This document shows positions 1 to 7,594 of a stretch of 64,000 nt of DNA, piece after piece (within the stretch, counting starts at the first letter, position 1; each line of letters starts with the position of its first letter). The notes under the pieces are model-generated. The model did no database searches and was not told the origin of the DNA. It worked only from the letters and a program-made list of their open reading frames with translations. Position numbers and translations under genes: made by a program. Origin of the DNA: Flavobacterium sp. CYK-55. GTDB taxonomy: Bacteria > Bacteroidota > Bacteroidia > Flavobacteriales > Flavobacteriaceae. The DNA lies in assembly GCF_018413465.1 (NCBI RefSeq), contig NZ_JAHCDK010000003.1:124001-188000 (forward strand), written 5' to 3'.

Positions 1-16
1 GAAAATACGCTAAAAA

Positions 17-51
17 CAAAAAAACGCTCAAGTGAACTTGGCGTTTTTTTG
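17..51 (-). terminator. Intrinsic terminator downstream of tRNA-Arg
   Basis: AACGC-CAAG and CTTG-GCGTT arms (one bulged base, tetraloop TGAA) are flanked by an A-run on the left and a T-run on the right. The hairpin can therefore terminate in both directions. It lies 20-50 nt past the 3' end of the minus-strand tRNA gene, which is its most likely user. Confidence 0.75.
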
Positions 52-71
52 ATGTTTAGAGTATTTATTCG

Positions 72-145
72 TGACCTCGACTGGATTCAAACCAGTAACC
101 TTCTGAGCCGTAATCAGATGCGCTATTCAGTTGCGCCACGAGGCC
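72..145 (-). tRNA. tRNA-Arg (anticodon ACG)
   Basis: The reverse complement folds as a cloverleaf. The 7-bp acceptor stem is GGCCTCG/CGAGGTC with one G-T pair, the D-arm is GCGC/GCGC, the anticodon stem is TCTGA/TCAGA around loop TTACGGC, and the T-arm is ACTGG/CCAGT around TTTGAAT. The anticodon is ACG (A34 is normally deaminated to inosine by TadA), so it decodes CGU, CGC and CGA. The discriminator base is A and CCA is not encoded. It has its own promoter (159-188) and terminator (17-51). Confidence 0.96.
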
Positions 146-158
146 GATTTTGTGGGTG

Positions 159-188
159 CAAATATAGGTATTAATAACTATTATGCAA
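159..188 (-). promoter_or_regulatory. Promoter of tRNA-Arg
   Basis: On the minus strand a TTG (186-188) is followed by exactly 19 bp and then TATATTTG (159-166). This matches the Bacteroidota housekeeping promoter pattern of -33 TTG and -7 TAnnTTTG. It ends 13 bp before the first base of the mature tRNA. Confidence 0.8.
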
Positions 189-230
189 ATCAATTTTTAA
201 AAAAAATCAATACTTTTTATCTCAATAAAC

Positions 231-374
231 TTAAGCGTCTAAAGCTCGGCTAGTTACATAATATCGCCAAGCTATGATGGCCAACTGCCATTTTTTTGCT
301 TTGCTCATATCGAGTTGTTTTTTGGTAAAACTCGGAAGCAAAAGTTTGTTTAAACGCGCTAATAACTTGTACAT
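231..374 (-). CDS. Small conserved-looking basic protein, 47 aa
   Basis: An open frame of 47 codons starts at ATG 372-374 and stops with TAA at 231-233. The product is basic, beginning MYKLLARLNKLLLPSF and containing a Trp-Arg-Tyr-Tyr-Val-Thr segment before the C-terminal ALDA. From memory, similar 45-50 aa proteins with the WRYYVT segment occur widely in Flavobacteriaceae, sometimes labelled SsrA-binding protein. That label is not supported here, because true SmpB is about 150 aa. A promoter-like TATCTTTG box lies 11 nt upstream. No signal peptide or clear membrane helix is seen, and the function is unknown. Confidence 0.7.
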   Translation of the reverse strand: MYKLLARLNKLLLPSFTKKQLDMSKAKKWQLAIIAWRYYVTSRALDA

Positions 375-384
375 GATTTTTTTT

Positions 385-413
385 CAAAGATAAAAAAGAC
401 TGCTCAAAGGCAG
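385..413 (-). promoter_or_regulatory. Probable promoter of the 47-aa gene, overlapping a terminator
   Basis: On the minus strand TATCTTTG (385-392) fits the -7 consensus TAnnTTTG. A CTG (411-413), one mismatch from TTG, lies 18 bp upstream. The -33 element and spacer coincide with the terminator hairpin of the preceding M56 gene, so the gene would have its own start immediately after that stop signal. Confidence 0.5.
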
Positions 414-419
414 TCTTTT
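391..419 (-). terminator. Intrinsic terminator of the blaI-M56 operon
   Basis: A perfect 10-bp stem (AAAAGACTGC / GCAGTCTTTT) with a 6-nt loop is followed on the minus strand by a T-run. It begins 5 nt after the stop codon of the M56 peptidase gene. Confidence 0.85.
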
Positions 420-423
420 CAGT

Positions 424-2214
424 TTATTTTTTCTTTTTGCTTTCGGCTCTGAGTTTTTCTAGCTCGGCTCTGGATTTTTCCATTTCTAGTCTGGCTTGCT
501 TGATTTCTTCGCGCGCAGCTTCGAGTTCTTTTTTGGCTGCGGCTAAATCTTGCTCAGATGCTTCACGATTATCTAGTGATTTTCTGATTTCAACTCTGGA
601 GCGTTTCATGGCATCGCGCGCTTGTCTCATCGCATCACGAGTTATTTTATTGATGTCTTTTGTATCAATATCAACGCGAATATCACCCACATCAGAAAGC
701 GATTTAATGATGATCGGATCTAATTCGGCAATAATTTTTTCCGGATCAACATCAATCGTTTCGCCATTGACAATCACACGCATGCCTGCTTTGTCATTTT
801 TGTCGCCTTTGATGATGATTTTCTTACTGATTCTAGCTGGCGGAGCAGGAGCATGGGGCGCATCGGCCGGCTCAGGAATTTCTGCAGCTTCAGGAGCCTC
901 TGGTGCTTCGGGTGTCTCTGGTGCTTCAATTTCTACCACCACATCATTGTTGTCTTGTTCGTCAGATTGGTCATTATAGTGATATACATAAGCATAACGA
1001 GATTCTTTTTCAACTTTACCGTTGCCCATAGTAAAACCACCTTTTTCATTTTGATAAATATGAATCGGTTCAATAGCCTCATCGCTGTTGTATTGCGAAG
1101 TTCCTTTTGAGCCTTTACCATCGTTGTATTCAACTTTGATGCAGGTAATTTCACCCGAAGCATTGCGTTTTACCTTTGAAAATTTAAGTTTAACGTTGTG
1201 CTCTTTTTTGAGTCTTTCGGCTTCTTTTTTGAGTTGCTCATCAGTGGTGTTTTTGTCAATAACCACTGATACTTTGGGCTCGCCGTGGTGGGTTGTGGTT
1301 TGTTTTTCTTGTGCAATAATCTTGGTTTGAAAATACAGCAAGAATGCCAACAAGGCCGGAATAACTACGAAATACTTCCAAGCATTTCTCTTTTTTGATT
1401 GATTTGTGTTCAACATAACGATTCGTTTTTTGATTAATGATTGATAAAAAGGGTTCGTGATGGCCACACAGTTTTGATGCGTCGTCACTTTTAATAAGGT
1501 AAATTGATATGATTTTTTGGCCTCAGAAGTTTGCGCTATTGATTTAAGCGCCTCGCTATCGGCAATGAATTCCAGGTTTTGCATCATCGATTTTTTGTAC
1601 AGCCAAATCAGCGGATGATACCAAAAAGCAATACAAAATAGGCGCGCTAAAAGCACATCGAGCGAATGCTTTTCACGGCAATGTACGCGTTCGTGTGCCA
1701 ATATATGCTGCAATTCAGCCGAGTCAAAAAGCGATGCATTAAAAACAATGTAATTAAAGTATGAAAAAGGCGCCACCGACTCAGAAACTTCCACATATTT
1801 AAAGCCTTCTTCCCGGTGAATGATTTTTCCGCTGAGCAATCCGCGCAATTGTTTTAGATCAAACAGCAATCTAAACAACAAAATCAAAATGCCTAATCCA
1901 TACAAGCTGGCAGCAACGATCCATCCGTTGATTTCAAAAGCAGGTTCTTGCGCTACTTTTAAAGTTTCATAAACCATAGGCTCGGTGAGCGTTTTGACTT
2001 CAGTAACCAAGGGCTCAACCACGGTTTTGGGTTCAATCCAAATGGTTTTGGTAAAAGTAATCAGTGGTAAAACAGCCGAGGTAACCAAGCCTAAAAGCAA
2101 AAACCAACGATTGCTTCTAAAAAAAGTTTCTTGTCGCAAAAACAACACATAAGCGCCATAAAATAAAGCAATCAGCGCGCTTGATTTGAGCAAGTAAATA
2201 GCGAGCGTTTCCAT
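424..2214 (-). CDS. BlaR1-type M56 membrane metallopeptidase (antirepressor)
   Basis: 596 aa. Membrane helices lie near residues 5-25, 37-57, 97-118 and about 284-301. Zinc-site motif HERVH at 174-178 lies in a cytoplasmic loop, with a downstream EFIAD segment (215-219) likely giving the third ligand. This is the M56 family, whose BlaR1/MecR1 members cleave the partner repressor when triggered. No penicillin-binding sensor domain is visible. Instead the extracytoplasmic part has a Lys/Glu-rich region, a Pro-Glu-Ala linker (about 430-460) and a charged coiled coil ending the protein (about 520-596). It lies 2 bp after the BlaI-like repressor gene and is clearly its partner. The inducing signal cannot be read from the sequence. 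Antibiotic resistance should not be assumed, since such pairs in Bacteroidota often have other roles. Confidence 0.88.
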   Translation of the reverse strand: METLAIYLLKSSALIALFYGAYVLFLRQETFFRSNRWFLLLGLVTSAVLPLITFTKTIWIEPKTVVEPLVTEVKTLTEPMVYETLKVAQEPAFEINGWIVAASLYGLGILILLFRLLFDLKQLRGLLSGKIIHREEGFKYVEVSESVAPFSYFNYIVFNASLFDSAELQHILAHERVHCREKHSLDVLLARLFCIAFWYHPLIWLYKKSMMQNLEFIADSEALKSIAQTSEAKKSYQFTLLKVTTHQNCVAITNPFYQSLIKKRIVMLNTNQSKKRNAWKYFVVIPALLAFLLYFQTKIIAQEKQTTTHHGEPKVSVVIDKNTTDEQLKKEAERLKKEHNVKLKFSKVKRNASGEITCIKVEYNDGKGSKGTSQYNSDEAIEPIHIYQNEKGGFTMGNGKVEKESRYAYVYHYNDQSDEQDNNDVVVEIEAPETPEAPEAPEAAEIPEPADAPHAPAPPARISKKIIIKGDKNDKAGMRVIVNGETIDVDPEKIIAELDPIIIKSLSDVGDIRVDIDTKDINKITRDAMRQARDAMKRSRVEIRKSLDNREASEQDLAAAKKELEAAREEIKQARLEMEKSRAELEKLRAESKKKK

Positions 2215-2216
2215 AA

Positions 2217-2585
2217 CTAGGCTTGGTTATCGTTTTTTTCAATCATTTTTAAAATCTCGCGCAATTCATCGGCTGAAATCTTTTCTTCTTGCGCAAAATG
2301 CGATACCATACTTTTGTAAGAGCTATTAAAAAAAGCATCAATGGCATTGGTCATAAACTTTTTGCGGTAGTCATCTTTACTCACAATCGGGTAGTACTGA
2401 TGCGTGTTTCCAAAAGCATTATGCGCTACAAAACCTTTGTCTTCTAAGTTTCTGATAATCGTTGAAAGCGTGTTGTAATGCGGCTGTTCATCGGTAATTT
2501 CAGCCATTACTTCTTTTACGAATGCCTTCTCTAATTTCCAGAGAATGTGCATGATTTCTTCTTCTTTGTTGGTCAATTTTTGCAT
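2217..2585 (-). CDS. BlaI/MecI-family transcriptional repressor
   Basis: 122 aa, the usual length for this family. The N-terminal winged helix starts MQKLTNKEEEIMHILWKLEK, followed by a recognition region (HYNTLSTIIRNLEDKG) characteristic of BlaI/MecI/CopY. The C-terminal helices (about 75-122) serve dimerisation. It is first in a two-gene operon with the M56 peptidase that should inactivate it. Two dyads with AGTT/AACT half-sites sit over the promoter 140-195 bp upstream, so autorepression is the obvious reading. Confidence 0.92.
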   Translation of the reverse strand: MQKLTNKEEEIMHILWKLEKAFVKEVMAEITDEQPHYNTLSTIIRNLEDKGFVAHNAFGNTHQYYPIVSKDDYRKKFMTNAIDAFFNSSYKSMVSHFAQEEKISADELREILKMIEKNDNQA

Positions 2586-2620
2586 CTCTAAACGCTATAA
2601 ACTTTTTAAACTTATTTCTT

Positions 2621-2703
2621 GGGCGTTGCATTCTGCCGGGCTTTCGGCACTCGCTGCGCCTTGCAGACGCGAGCTCAAACAAAGCCTCAATCCCTAACGC
2701 GGT
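2621..2703. repeat. Intergenic hairpin element with GCGTT/AACGC ends
   Basis: A GC-richer insert in an AT-rich leader, bounded by GCGTT and AACGC in inverted orientation. It contains CCGGGCTTTCGG, a hairpin with arms CTCGC/GCGAG (2650-2673), and TCAATCCCTAACGC at the right end. I recall elements ending in CCCTAACGC between genes in other Flavobacterium-like genomes. It differs in its flanks from the three elements at 37.4, 46.5 and 53.0 kb but has the same plan of fixed flanks around a variable hairpin. It lies in the 5' leader of blaI. Confidence 0.6.
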
Positions 2704-2724
2704 CTGAAGCTGTACAACGCGATT

Positions 2725-2780
2725 CAAACGTACAACTATAAATTTAGTTACACAACTAAAAAAATAGTTATTTAACTAAA
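2725..2780 (-). promoter_or_regulatory. blaI operon promoter with two BlaI-type operators
   Basis: On the minus strand TTG (2753-2755), 20 bp, TACGTTTG (2725-2732) forms a promoter. One dyad, TTTAGTT-ACAC-AACTAAA (2743-2760), overlaps the -33 element. A second, TAGTTA-TT-TAACTA (2765-2778), lies just upstream. Their centres are 20 bp apart, close to two helical turns. The placement is what a repressor blocking its own promoter would need. Confidence 0.7.
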
Positions 2781-2846
2781 ATTTAAGTAAATGATAGAAG
2801 TTTATTAAAGTTTAGAAGGTTTAAGAAGTTTAGCTTCTTGGGTGAT

Positions 2847-3059
2847 TTAAAGTTCAGATTTGCTTTTTAAGTAAAGTGTGGTCAGTGTTCGTGCCCAATA
2901 GCGTGGAACCTCAAATTCGGTTTGCAAATAGGCAACTACATCATTTGATTTCTTTTCAGCCGCCTTGAATTTGTCTAGTATTTGTAACCAGTCGGCAATG
3001 GGTTTGCCTGTTTTTTCAATAACTTGCTCGTCTGAAACATCCCAATATTCTTTTTTCAT
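2847..3059 (-). CDS. DUF4287-like small protein
   Basis: 70 aa from the ATG at 3057-3059. Upstream in-frame codons would run into the divergent gene and are not protein-like. The pattern TGKPIADWLQILDKF ... VVAYLQTEFEVPRYWARTLT is that of the DUF4287 family, in which a helix is followed by a V-P-x-W-W/Y-A segment. Function is unknown. It is transcribed divergently from the gene at 3102 with 42 bp between starts. Confidence 0.75.
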   Translation of the reverse strand: MKKEYWDVSDEQVIEKTGKPIADWLQILDKFKAAEKKSNDVVAYLQTEFEVPRYWARTLTTLYLKSKSEL

Positions 3060-3081
3060 AGCGCGGTTCGTTCTATTTTTG
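3052..3081 (+). promoter_or_regulatory. Probable promoter of the gene at 3102
   Basis: TATTTTTG (3074-3081) matches the -7 consensus and a TTT (3052-3054, one mismatch from TTG) lies exactly 19 bp upstream. The -33 part overlaps the first codons of the divergent DUF4287 gene. Confidence 0.45.
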
Positions 3082-3101
3082 CCTTTAAATATAATCAATT
3101 C

Positions 3102-3644
3102 ATGTCTGCTGCTTATCACCGAAATAATTTTCACAAACATACCTACTGCGTTTTTGAGCAGGTTAGGGCAGAAGCCATTCATGAACTAAAATTATCTTAT
3201 CAAAGCGCTTCGGGCAGTTGTTATTATTTTACGGAGCAAGGTGTTTACCGAGTTTCAAATCATTGGGGTCGCGCTGCCAACTGCAAATGGCGTTTGCAAT
3301 CTGACGGAGCCATTACAGAACATAGAACCAAAATTGGCTTTGCTTGTTGGGATTGGTTTTACCGCGATAATGATTTTGAAAAATTGTATTTTATTTCTTT
3401 TGATGCCGCCAGCGGCCAAGTGCATTATGCGCACAAAGACAGCCCGAAATTTCAGTCGCATTTTGTTTTGCGAACCGCTGCACAAACAACCCAAATCATC
3501 AAAAGTATTCGGCAACTGCTCACCACCGATGCTTGGGCCAAACATTTGAATCACCAAAATATAGATGATTTACGAACCCAAATTATGGAGCAACTCATTA
3601 CCACCGAATTATCTCTGACTGAAATTAAAAGAAAGTTTCTATAG
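3102..3644 (+). CDS. Hypothetical protein, Trp/His-rich, 180 aa
   Basis: I do not recognise the family. The protein has no signal peptide or membrane helix. Residues 25-115 are rich in aromatics, with CKWRL, CWDWFYRDNDF and SYY-type segments that suggest beta strands, and the last 60 residues are helical. It looks cytosolic. It is convergent with the MFS gene, and the two stop codons overlap by 6 bp (3639-3644). The start is the first ATG after a good -7 box. Confidence 0.7.
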   Translation: MSAAYHRNNFHKHTYCVFEQVRAEAIHELKLSYQSASGSCYYFTEQGVYRVSNHWGRAANCKWRLQSDGAITEHRTKIGFACWDWFYRDNDFEKLYFISFDAASGQVHYAHKDSPKFQSHFVLRTAAQTTQIIKSIRQLLTTDAWAKHLNHQNIDDLRTQIMEQLITTELSLTEIKRKFL

Positions 3645-4865
3645 GCTTTTGGCGCGTTCTAATGCCATTTGTTTTTGCAACCAAACACAACATAAAACTC
3701 CGGTAATGCCGAGGCATCCCATGAGCCACCAATTGGTAGTATATCCAAAATGACTAATGGTTTCCATGCCGGTTTTTGAACTCATGATATGCGCCAGGCT
3801 AAAACTCATGGTATAAAAAGCCATGTATCGGCCTTCGTGTCCTTTGGGTGCTCTGCTGAGTGCAAATGAATTCGAAAACGGAAAAATAAACATTTCGCCA
3901 AAAGTCATAAACAAAATACTAATAATCAGTACGCCGGCCCATGCGTTGTACAACAAAACAAAAAAGCTGCACGCCATCATGATCGAGCCCCACAAAATAA
4001 TTTGCAATTTGTCAATTTGTTTGCGCTCAAATAAGGTTACCGTGGGCATTTCAAGCAAGAAAATAATCAAACCGTTGAGCGTCATCAGCAATCCGGTTTG
4101 CAACTCTGTCAATCCGTATTGTTCGTGATGATAAAGCGGAAGCGTGGTAAACAGTTGAAAGAAAATCATAGCTGTTACAAAACAAACAAAGATAAATACC
4201 CAAAAAATATGATCTTTGAATACAGAACTCGGCAAATTTTCAGGATGGTTGGCTGCATTTAAATCTTCAGGTTTCTTTTTCTCTTTAACCAACAAAGCAA
4301 AAGCGGTAATGGCTGCAATACAAGTTGCTCCATCGGCCCAAAACAAACCTTTGTATCCAATGTTCATAATGATGAGTCCACCCAAAGCCGGTCCCACTGA
4401 AAAACCTAAATTCACTGCCAATCGAACCAAAGTTAATGCTCGGGTTCTATTCTCTGGTTTGGCATAAGCGCCCAACGAAACAAACATAGCCGGTCGGAAC
4501 ATATCAGCAATCACCATAATCAAAAACATGCCAATGCACAGACCGTAAAAAGAAGTGATCATTTGCAAAATAAAAAAAGCACAACCGCTGGTAAATAAGC
4601 TGAAAATCATGATTTTATAAAAGCCTATTTTATCTGATAGTTTTCCGCCGAGCCACGAGCCCAACATAGAGCCCAGTCCAAAACAAACCATTACCCAACC
4701 CACTTGAGCATAAGAGAATTGTAAATCTTCTTTAAGGTATTTGGATAAAAAAGGCAAAACCATGGTTCCGGCGCGGTTGATAAAGGTAATGATGGCCAAA
4801 ATCCATACCTCGCGTCTAAAACCTTTGAAGTTGTCTAAATACTTCTGAAATGCCCTGAAAATCAT
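3639..4865 (-). CDS. MFS transporter
   Basis: 408 aa with about 12 membrane helices in two halves. The loop between helices 2 and 3 (GSWLGGKLSDKIGFYK) is the classic MFS signature, and a Lys-rich cytoplasmic loop separates the halves. The start is taken at ATG 4863-4865 (MIFRAFQKYL). An extension to 4991 would overlap the divergent DUF1684 gene and reads as non-coding. The substrate cannot be inferred. It resembles multidrug or small-metabolite exporters of the MdtH/YajR type only in general architecture. Confidence 0.85.
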   Translation of the reverse strand: MIFRAFQKYLDNFKGFRREVWILAIITFINRAGTMVLPFLSKYLKEDLQFSYAQVGWVMVCFGLGSMLGSWLGGKLSDKIGFYKIMIFSLFTSGCAFFILQMITSFYGLCIGMFLIMVIADMFRPAMFVSLGAYAKPENRTRALTLVRLAVNLGFSVGPALGGLIIMNIGYKGLFWADGATCIAAITAFALLVKEKKKPEDLNAANHPENLPSSVFKDHIFWVFIFVCFVTAMIFFQLFTTLPLYHHEQYGLTELQTGLLMTLNGLIIFLLEMPTVTLFERKQIDKLQIILWGSIMMACSFFVLLYNAWAGVLIISILFMTFGEMFIFPFSNSFALSRAPKGHEGRYMAFYTMSFSLAHIMSSKTGMETISHFGYTTNWWLMGCLGITGVLCCVWLQKQMALERAKSL

Positions 4866-4955
4866 AATCGGAAAGTTGGCGCAAAGGTAAAACTTTGATG
4901 CAGTTGGTAGACGCGCTGAGTTTATTTTTAGCTTATTTTTGTGAAAATTTATTTC

Positions 4956-5555
4956 ATGAAAAAACTCATTGTTTTTATTGGCCTTTTGCATTTTTGTGCG
5001 CTTTCAGCTCAAAACTGGACGGCTGATGATGCCAAGGCTTTTCAACTCAACCTCAATGCTGAGTTTGCCGATGCTAAGCAAAGTCCGCTTGAAAAATCTG
5101 ATTTAAAAAAATTCTCCGGGCTTGATTTTTATCCGGTTTCAGCCAAATATGCGGTCAAAGCGCGCTTTGTTCGCACTGATAACCAAAAGCCGTTTGGCAT
5201 GAAAACGTCTACGGCGCGTTTGCCCATGTATGTTAAATATGGCGTATTATATTTTGAATTAGACGGAAAAAAGTGCCAACTCAATCTGTATCAAAACCAA
5301 GAACTCATCAAAAAACCGGGTTATGAAGACCATTTGTTTTTGCCGTTTTCAGATCTAACTAGCGGCAAGCAAACCTATATTGGCGGGCGTTATATCGACA
5401 TGAAAAAGCCCAAAACCAATGAAGTTCTGATTGATTTCAATACCGCTTACAACCCATATTGCGCTTATAATCATCAGTATTCATGTCCGATTGTTCCGCT
5501 TGAGAATGATTTGCCGGTGGCTATTGAAGCCGGTGTTAAAAAGTTTCACTACTGA
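4956..5555 (+). CDS. Secreted DUF1684 protein
   Basis: 199 aa from ATG 4956 (a GTG 15 bp upstream is possible but less likely). A signal peptide MKKLIVFIGLLHFCALSAQ is followed by the DUF1684 fold: YVKYGVLYFELDGK, LFLPFSDLTSGKQTYIGGRY, then the family hallmark FNTAYNPYCAYNHQYSCP near residue 160. The function of DUF1684 is not established. The stop codon overlaps the start of the next gene by 1 bp (TGATG), so they are co-transcribed. Confidence 0.88.
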   Translation: MKKLIVFIGLLHFCALSAQNWTADDAKAFQLNLNAEFADAKQSPLEKSDLKKFSGLDFYPVSAKYAVKARFVRTDNQKPFGMKTSTARLPMYVKYGVLYFELDGKKCQLNLYQNQELIKKPGYEDHLFLPFSDLTSGKQTYIGGRYIDMKKPKTNEVLIDFNTAYNPYCAYNHQYSCPIVPLENDLPVAIEAGVKKFHY

Positions 5556-6208
5556 TGCGTTATTTCAATTTGCATACCCATCGATTTTCAGGTCAAGAAG
5601 AAATCCTTGAATTGGTGAATCAATATCCGTTAGAATTTGACGATGCTATTCCGTGGTATTCCATCGGAATTCATCCTTGGAAAATCAAAGCTGAAACACT
5701 TGTATCAGAATTGCAAATTATTTCCGAAAAACTACTCATGCCCAATTGTTTAGCGCTTGGAGAATGTGGTTTGGACAAACGTATTGAAACATCGCTCAAT
5801 GAGCAAATCAGCGTTTTTGAAGCTCAATTGCTTTTGGCTGAAAAATTCCGAAAACCCGTGATTTTACATTGTGTGGCGGCTTATCAAGAATTGATTGAAA
5901 TCAAGAACAGAATGAACCTTACCGTTCCGATGATTGTGCACGGGTTTTCAAAAAATGCATCCACGGCACAACAACTTTTAAAAAACGGATTTTATCTTTC
6001 GTTCGGAAAATATTTACTCAGAAACCCTGAACTGGGCGAAGTTTTTAAAAATATACCCGATGATCGTTTTTTTCTCGAGACCGATACCATTGAAGAAAAC
6101 TTAACCGACGTATATTTGCGCGCTGCTCAGAGTAAATCGTATAGGCAAGAGCAAATCGAGCAAATTGTTGCCGAGAATTTTCAAAAAGTATTTATACAAA
6201 CAACCTAA
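5555..6208 (+). CDS. TatD-family metal-dependent hydrolase
   Basis: 217 aa, somewhat shorter than the usual 255-265. An N-terminal HTH metal motif (NLHTHRF), IGIHPW, ALGECGLD, VILHC and FLETDT mark the TatD amidohydrolase barrel. TatD enzymes are metal-dependent nucleases acting on DNA 3' ends. The C-terminal stretch expected to pack on the barrel is brief. Second gene of a tight run DUF1684-TatD-TcdA-HAD. Confidence 0.88.
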   Translation: MRYFNLHTHRFSGQEEILELVNQYPLEFDDAIPWYSIGIHPWKIKAETLVSELQIISEKLLMPNCLALGECGLDKRIETSLNEQISVFEAQLLLAEKFRKPVILHCVAAYQELIEIKNRMNLTVPMIVHGFSKNASTAQQLLKNGFYLSFGKYLLRNPELGEVFKNIPDDRFFLETDTIEENLTDVYLRAAQSKSYRQEQIEQIVAENFQKVFIQTT

Positions 6209-6221
6209 AGTATTATAAAAT

Positions 6222-6944
6222 ATGGCCATTTGGACCGAAAGAGCCGAATTATTATTCAGAAAAGAAGGACTCGAAAAACTCAATAAAGCCCATGTATTGG
6301 TGGTTGGGCTAGGCGGTGTGGGCTCGTTTGCAGCCGAATTTATCGCACGTGCCGGTGTGGGCAGTATGACTATTGTGGATGGCGATGTAGTAGATATTAC
6401 CAACATTAACCGTCAGTTGCCGGCTTTGCATTCTACCGTTGGGCAACCCAAAGTAGACATTATGGGCGACCGTTTGATGGATATCAATCCTGAATTAAAA
6501 CTCACGCGCATCAAAGAATTTCTCTCACCCGAAAGAGCCACGAGCATCGTTACACCCGAGTATGATTATGTGCTCGATTGTATTGATAGTTTGACCCCAA
6601 AACTCAATTTGATTGCTTCGGCCAAACGCCAAAAAATCAAAGTCATTAGCAATATGGGCGCAGGCGGAAAGTATGAGGCGTCAAAGGTAATGGTTACCGA
6701 TATCAAAAAAACCAAATACTGTCCGCTGGCCAAAAACGTTCGTAAACGCCTCAAAAAAATGGGTATTTCTTCGGGCATTAAAGTGGTTTATTCTTATGAA
6801 AAACCCGACGAAGGCAGCATCAAAATGACCGATGGAACCAATTTTAAAAAATCGTTTTACGGTACCAACAGCTGGATGCCCGCACTTTTTGGCTTACACG
6901 CTGCCGAAACGGTAATTTGCCATTTGCTCGATAAAGAATCATAA
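6222..6944 (+). CDS. tcdA: tRNA threonylcarbamoyladenosine dehydratase (TcdA/CsdL)
   Basis: 240 aa, E1-like ThiF fold. The nucleotide motif GLGGVGSFAAE (about 29-39) is followed by DGDVVDITNINRQ and later YDYVLDCIDS. TcdA uses ATP to cyclise t6A37 to ct6A37 in ANN-decoding tRNAs. The catalytic Cys seen in ubiquitin-E1 relatives is not required in this branch. The stop overlaps the next start by 1 bp (TAATG). Confidence 0.88.
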   Translation: MAIWTERAELLFRKEGLEKLNKAHVLVVGLGGVGSFAAEFIARAGVGSMTIVDGDVVDITNINRQLPALHSTVGQPKVDIMGDRLMDINPELKLTRIKEFLSPERATSIVTPEYDYVLDCIDSLTPKLNLIASAKRQKIKVISNMGAGGKYEASKVMVTDIKKTKYCPLAKNVRKRLKKMGISSGIKVVYSYEKPDEGSIKMTDGTNFKKSFYGTNSWMPALFGLHAAETVICHLLDKES

Positions 6945-7594
6945 TGCAAACCGTTATTTTTGATATGGATGGTGTATTGGTTGATACCGAACCTGTGCAT
7001 CATTTAGCGTACGAGCGCCATTTTAAAGAACTCAACATTGCGGTTGACGCGCAGACTTATGCAGGTTTTACAGGTAATTCAACGCCCAATATTTATCAGA
7101 AGCTCAAAGATCAATTTGGTTTAGATGAGGATATTCAAACCCTCGCGGCGGCCAAACTCCTGTATTTCAATGAAGTTTTTGATGCGCACGAGCAATTAGC
7201 GCTGATGCCGGGTGTTTTAGATTTGATTCAAGATTTGCATCAAAACCAAATTCAGTTGCTGATTGCATCTTCGTCAGCGCGCGACACCATTGAGCGTGTG
7301 ATGGATCGATTTGATTTAAAAAAGTATTTTTCGCATTGGGTTTCAGGCGAAGATTTTGAACGTTCTAAACCCGATCCGTCTATTTTTTTAAAGGCAGTTG
7401 CATTGTCAAAAACACCCAAAAAACATTGTTTGATTATTGAAGACAGCACCAATGGAATCATTGCTGCGCGAGCTGCCGGCGTGTTTTGTATTGGTTATGC
7501 CAACAACGGTAACAATCCGCAAGACATTTCCTTAGCCAATATTCAAATACAACGTTTTTCTGAACTCAATTACACGCGAATCCATCAGCTTTAA
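6944..7594 (+). CDS. HAD-superfamily hydrolase, beta-phosphoglucomutase-like
   Basis: 216 aa. HAD motif I is [13 protein letters not shown] (residues 7-19), with the cap domain inserted after it. Motif II lies in IASSSA, motif III at SKPDPSIF and motif IV at [12 protein letters not shown]. This order and the E-P-x-H cap entry are typical of subfamily IA phosphatases and beta-phosphoglucomutases. The substrate is unknown. It is convergent with the cryptochrome-like gene, overlapping it by 4 bp. Confidence 0.87.
   Translation: MQTVIFDMDGVLVDTEPVHHLAYERHFKELNIAVDAQTYAGFTGNSTPNIYQKLKDQFGLDEDIQTLAAAKLLYFNEVFDAHEQLALMPGVLDLIQDLHQNQIQLLIASSSARDTIERVMDRFDLKKYFSHWVSGEDFERSKPDPSIFLKAVALSKTPKKHCLIIEDSTNGIIAARAAGVFCIGYANNGNNPQDISLANIQIQRFSELNYTRIHQL

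Noticed and set aside
437..1330. Plus-strand ORFs opposite the M56 peptidase gene
   Set aside because: Ser/Cys/Phe-rich translations that mirror the coding strand of a clear M56 protein; antisense shadows.
4866..4991. N-terminal extension of the MFS transporter
   Set aside because: It overlaps the signal peptide of the divergent DUF1684 gene and its translation shows no family similarity; ATG 4865 gives a normal MFS start.
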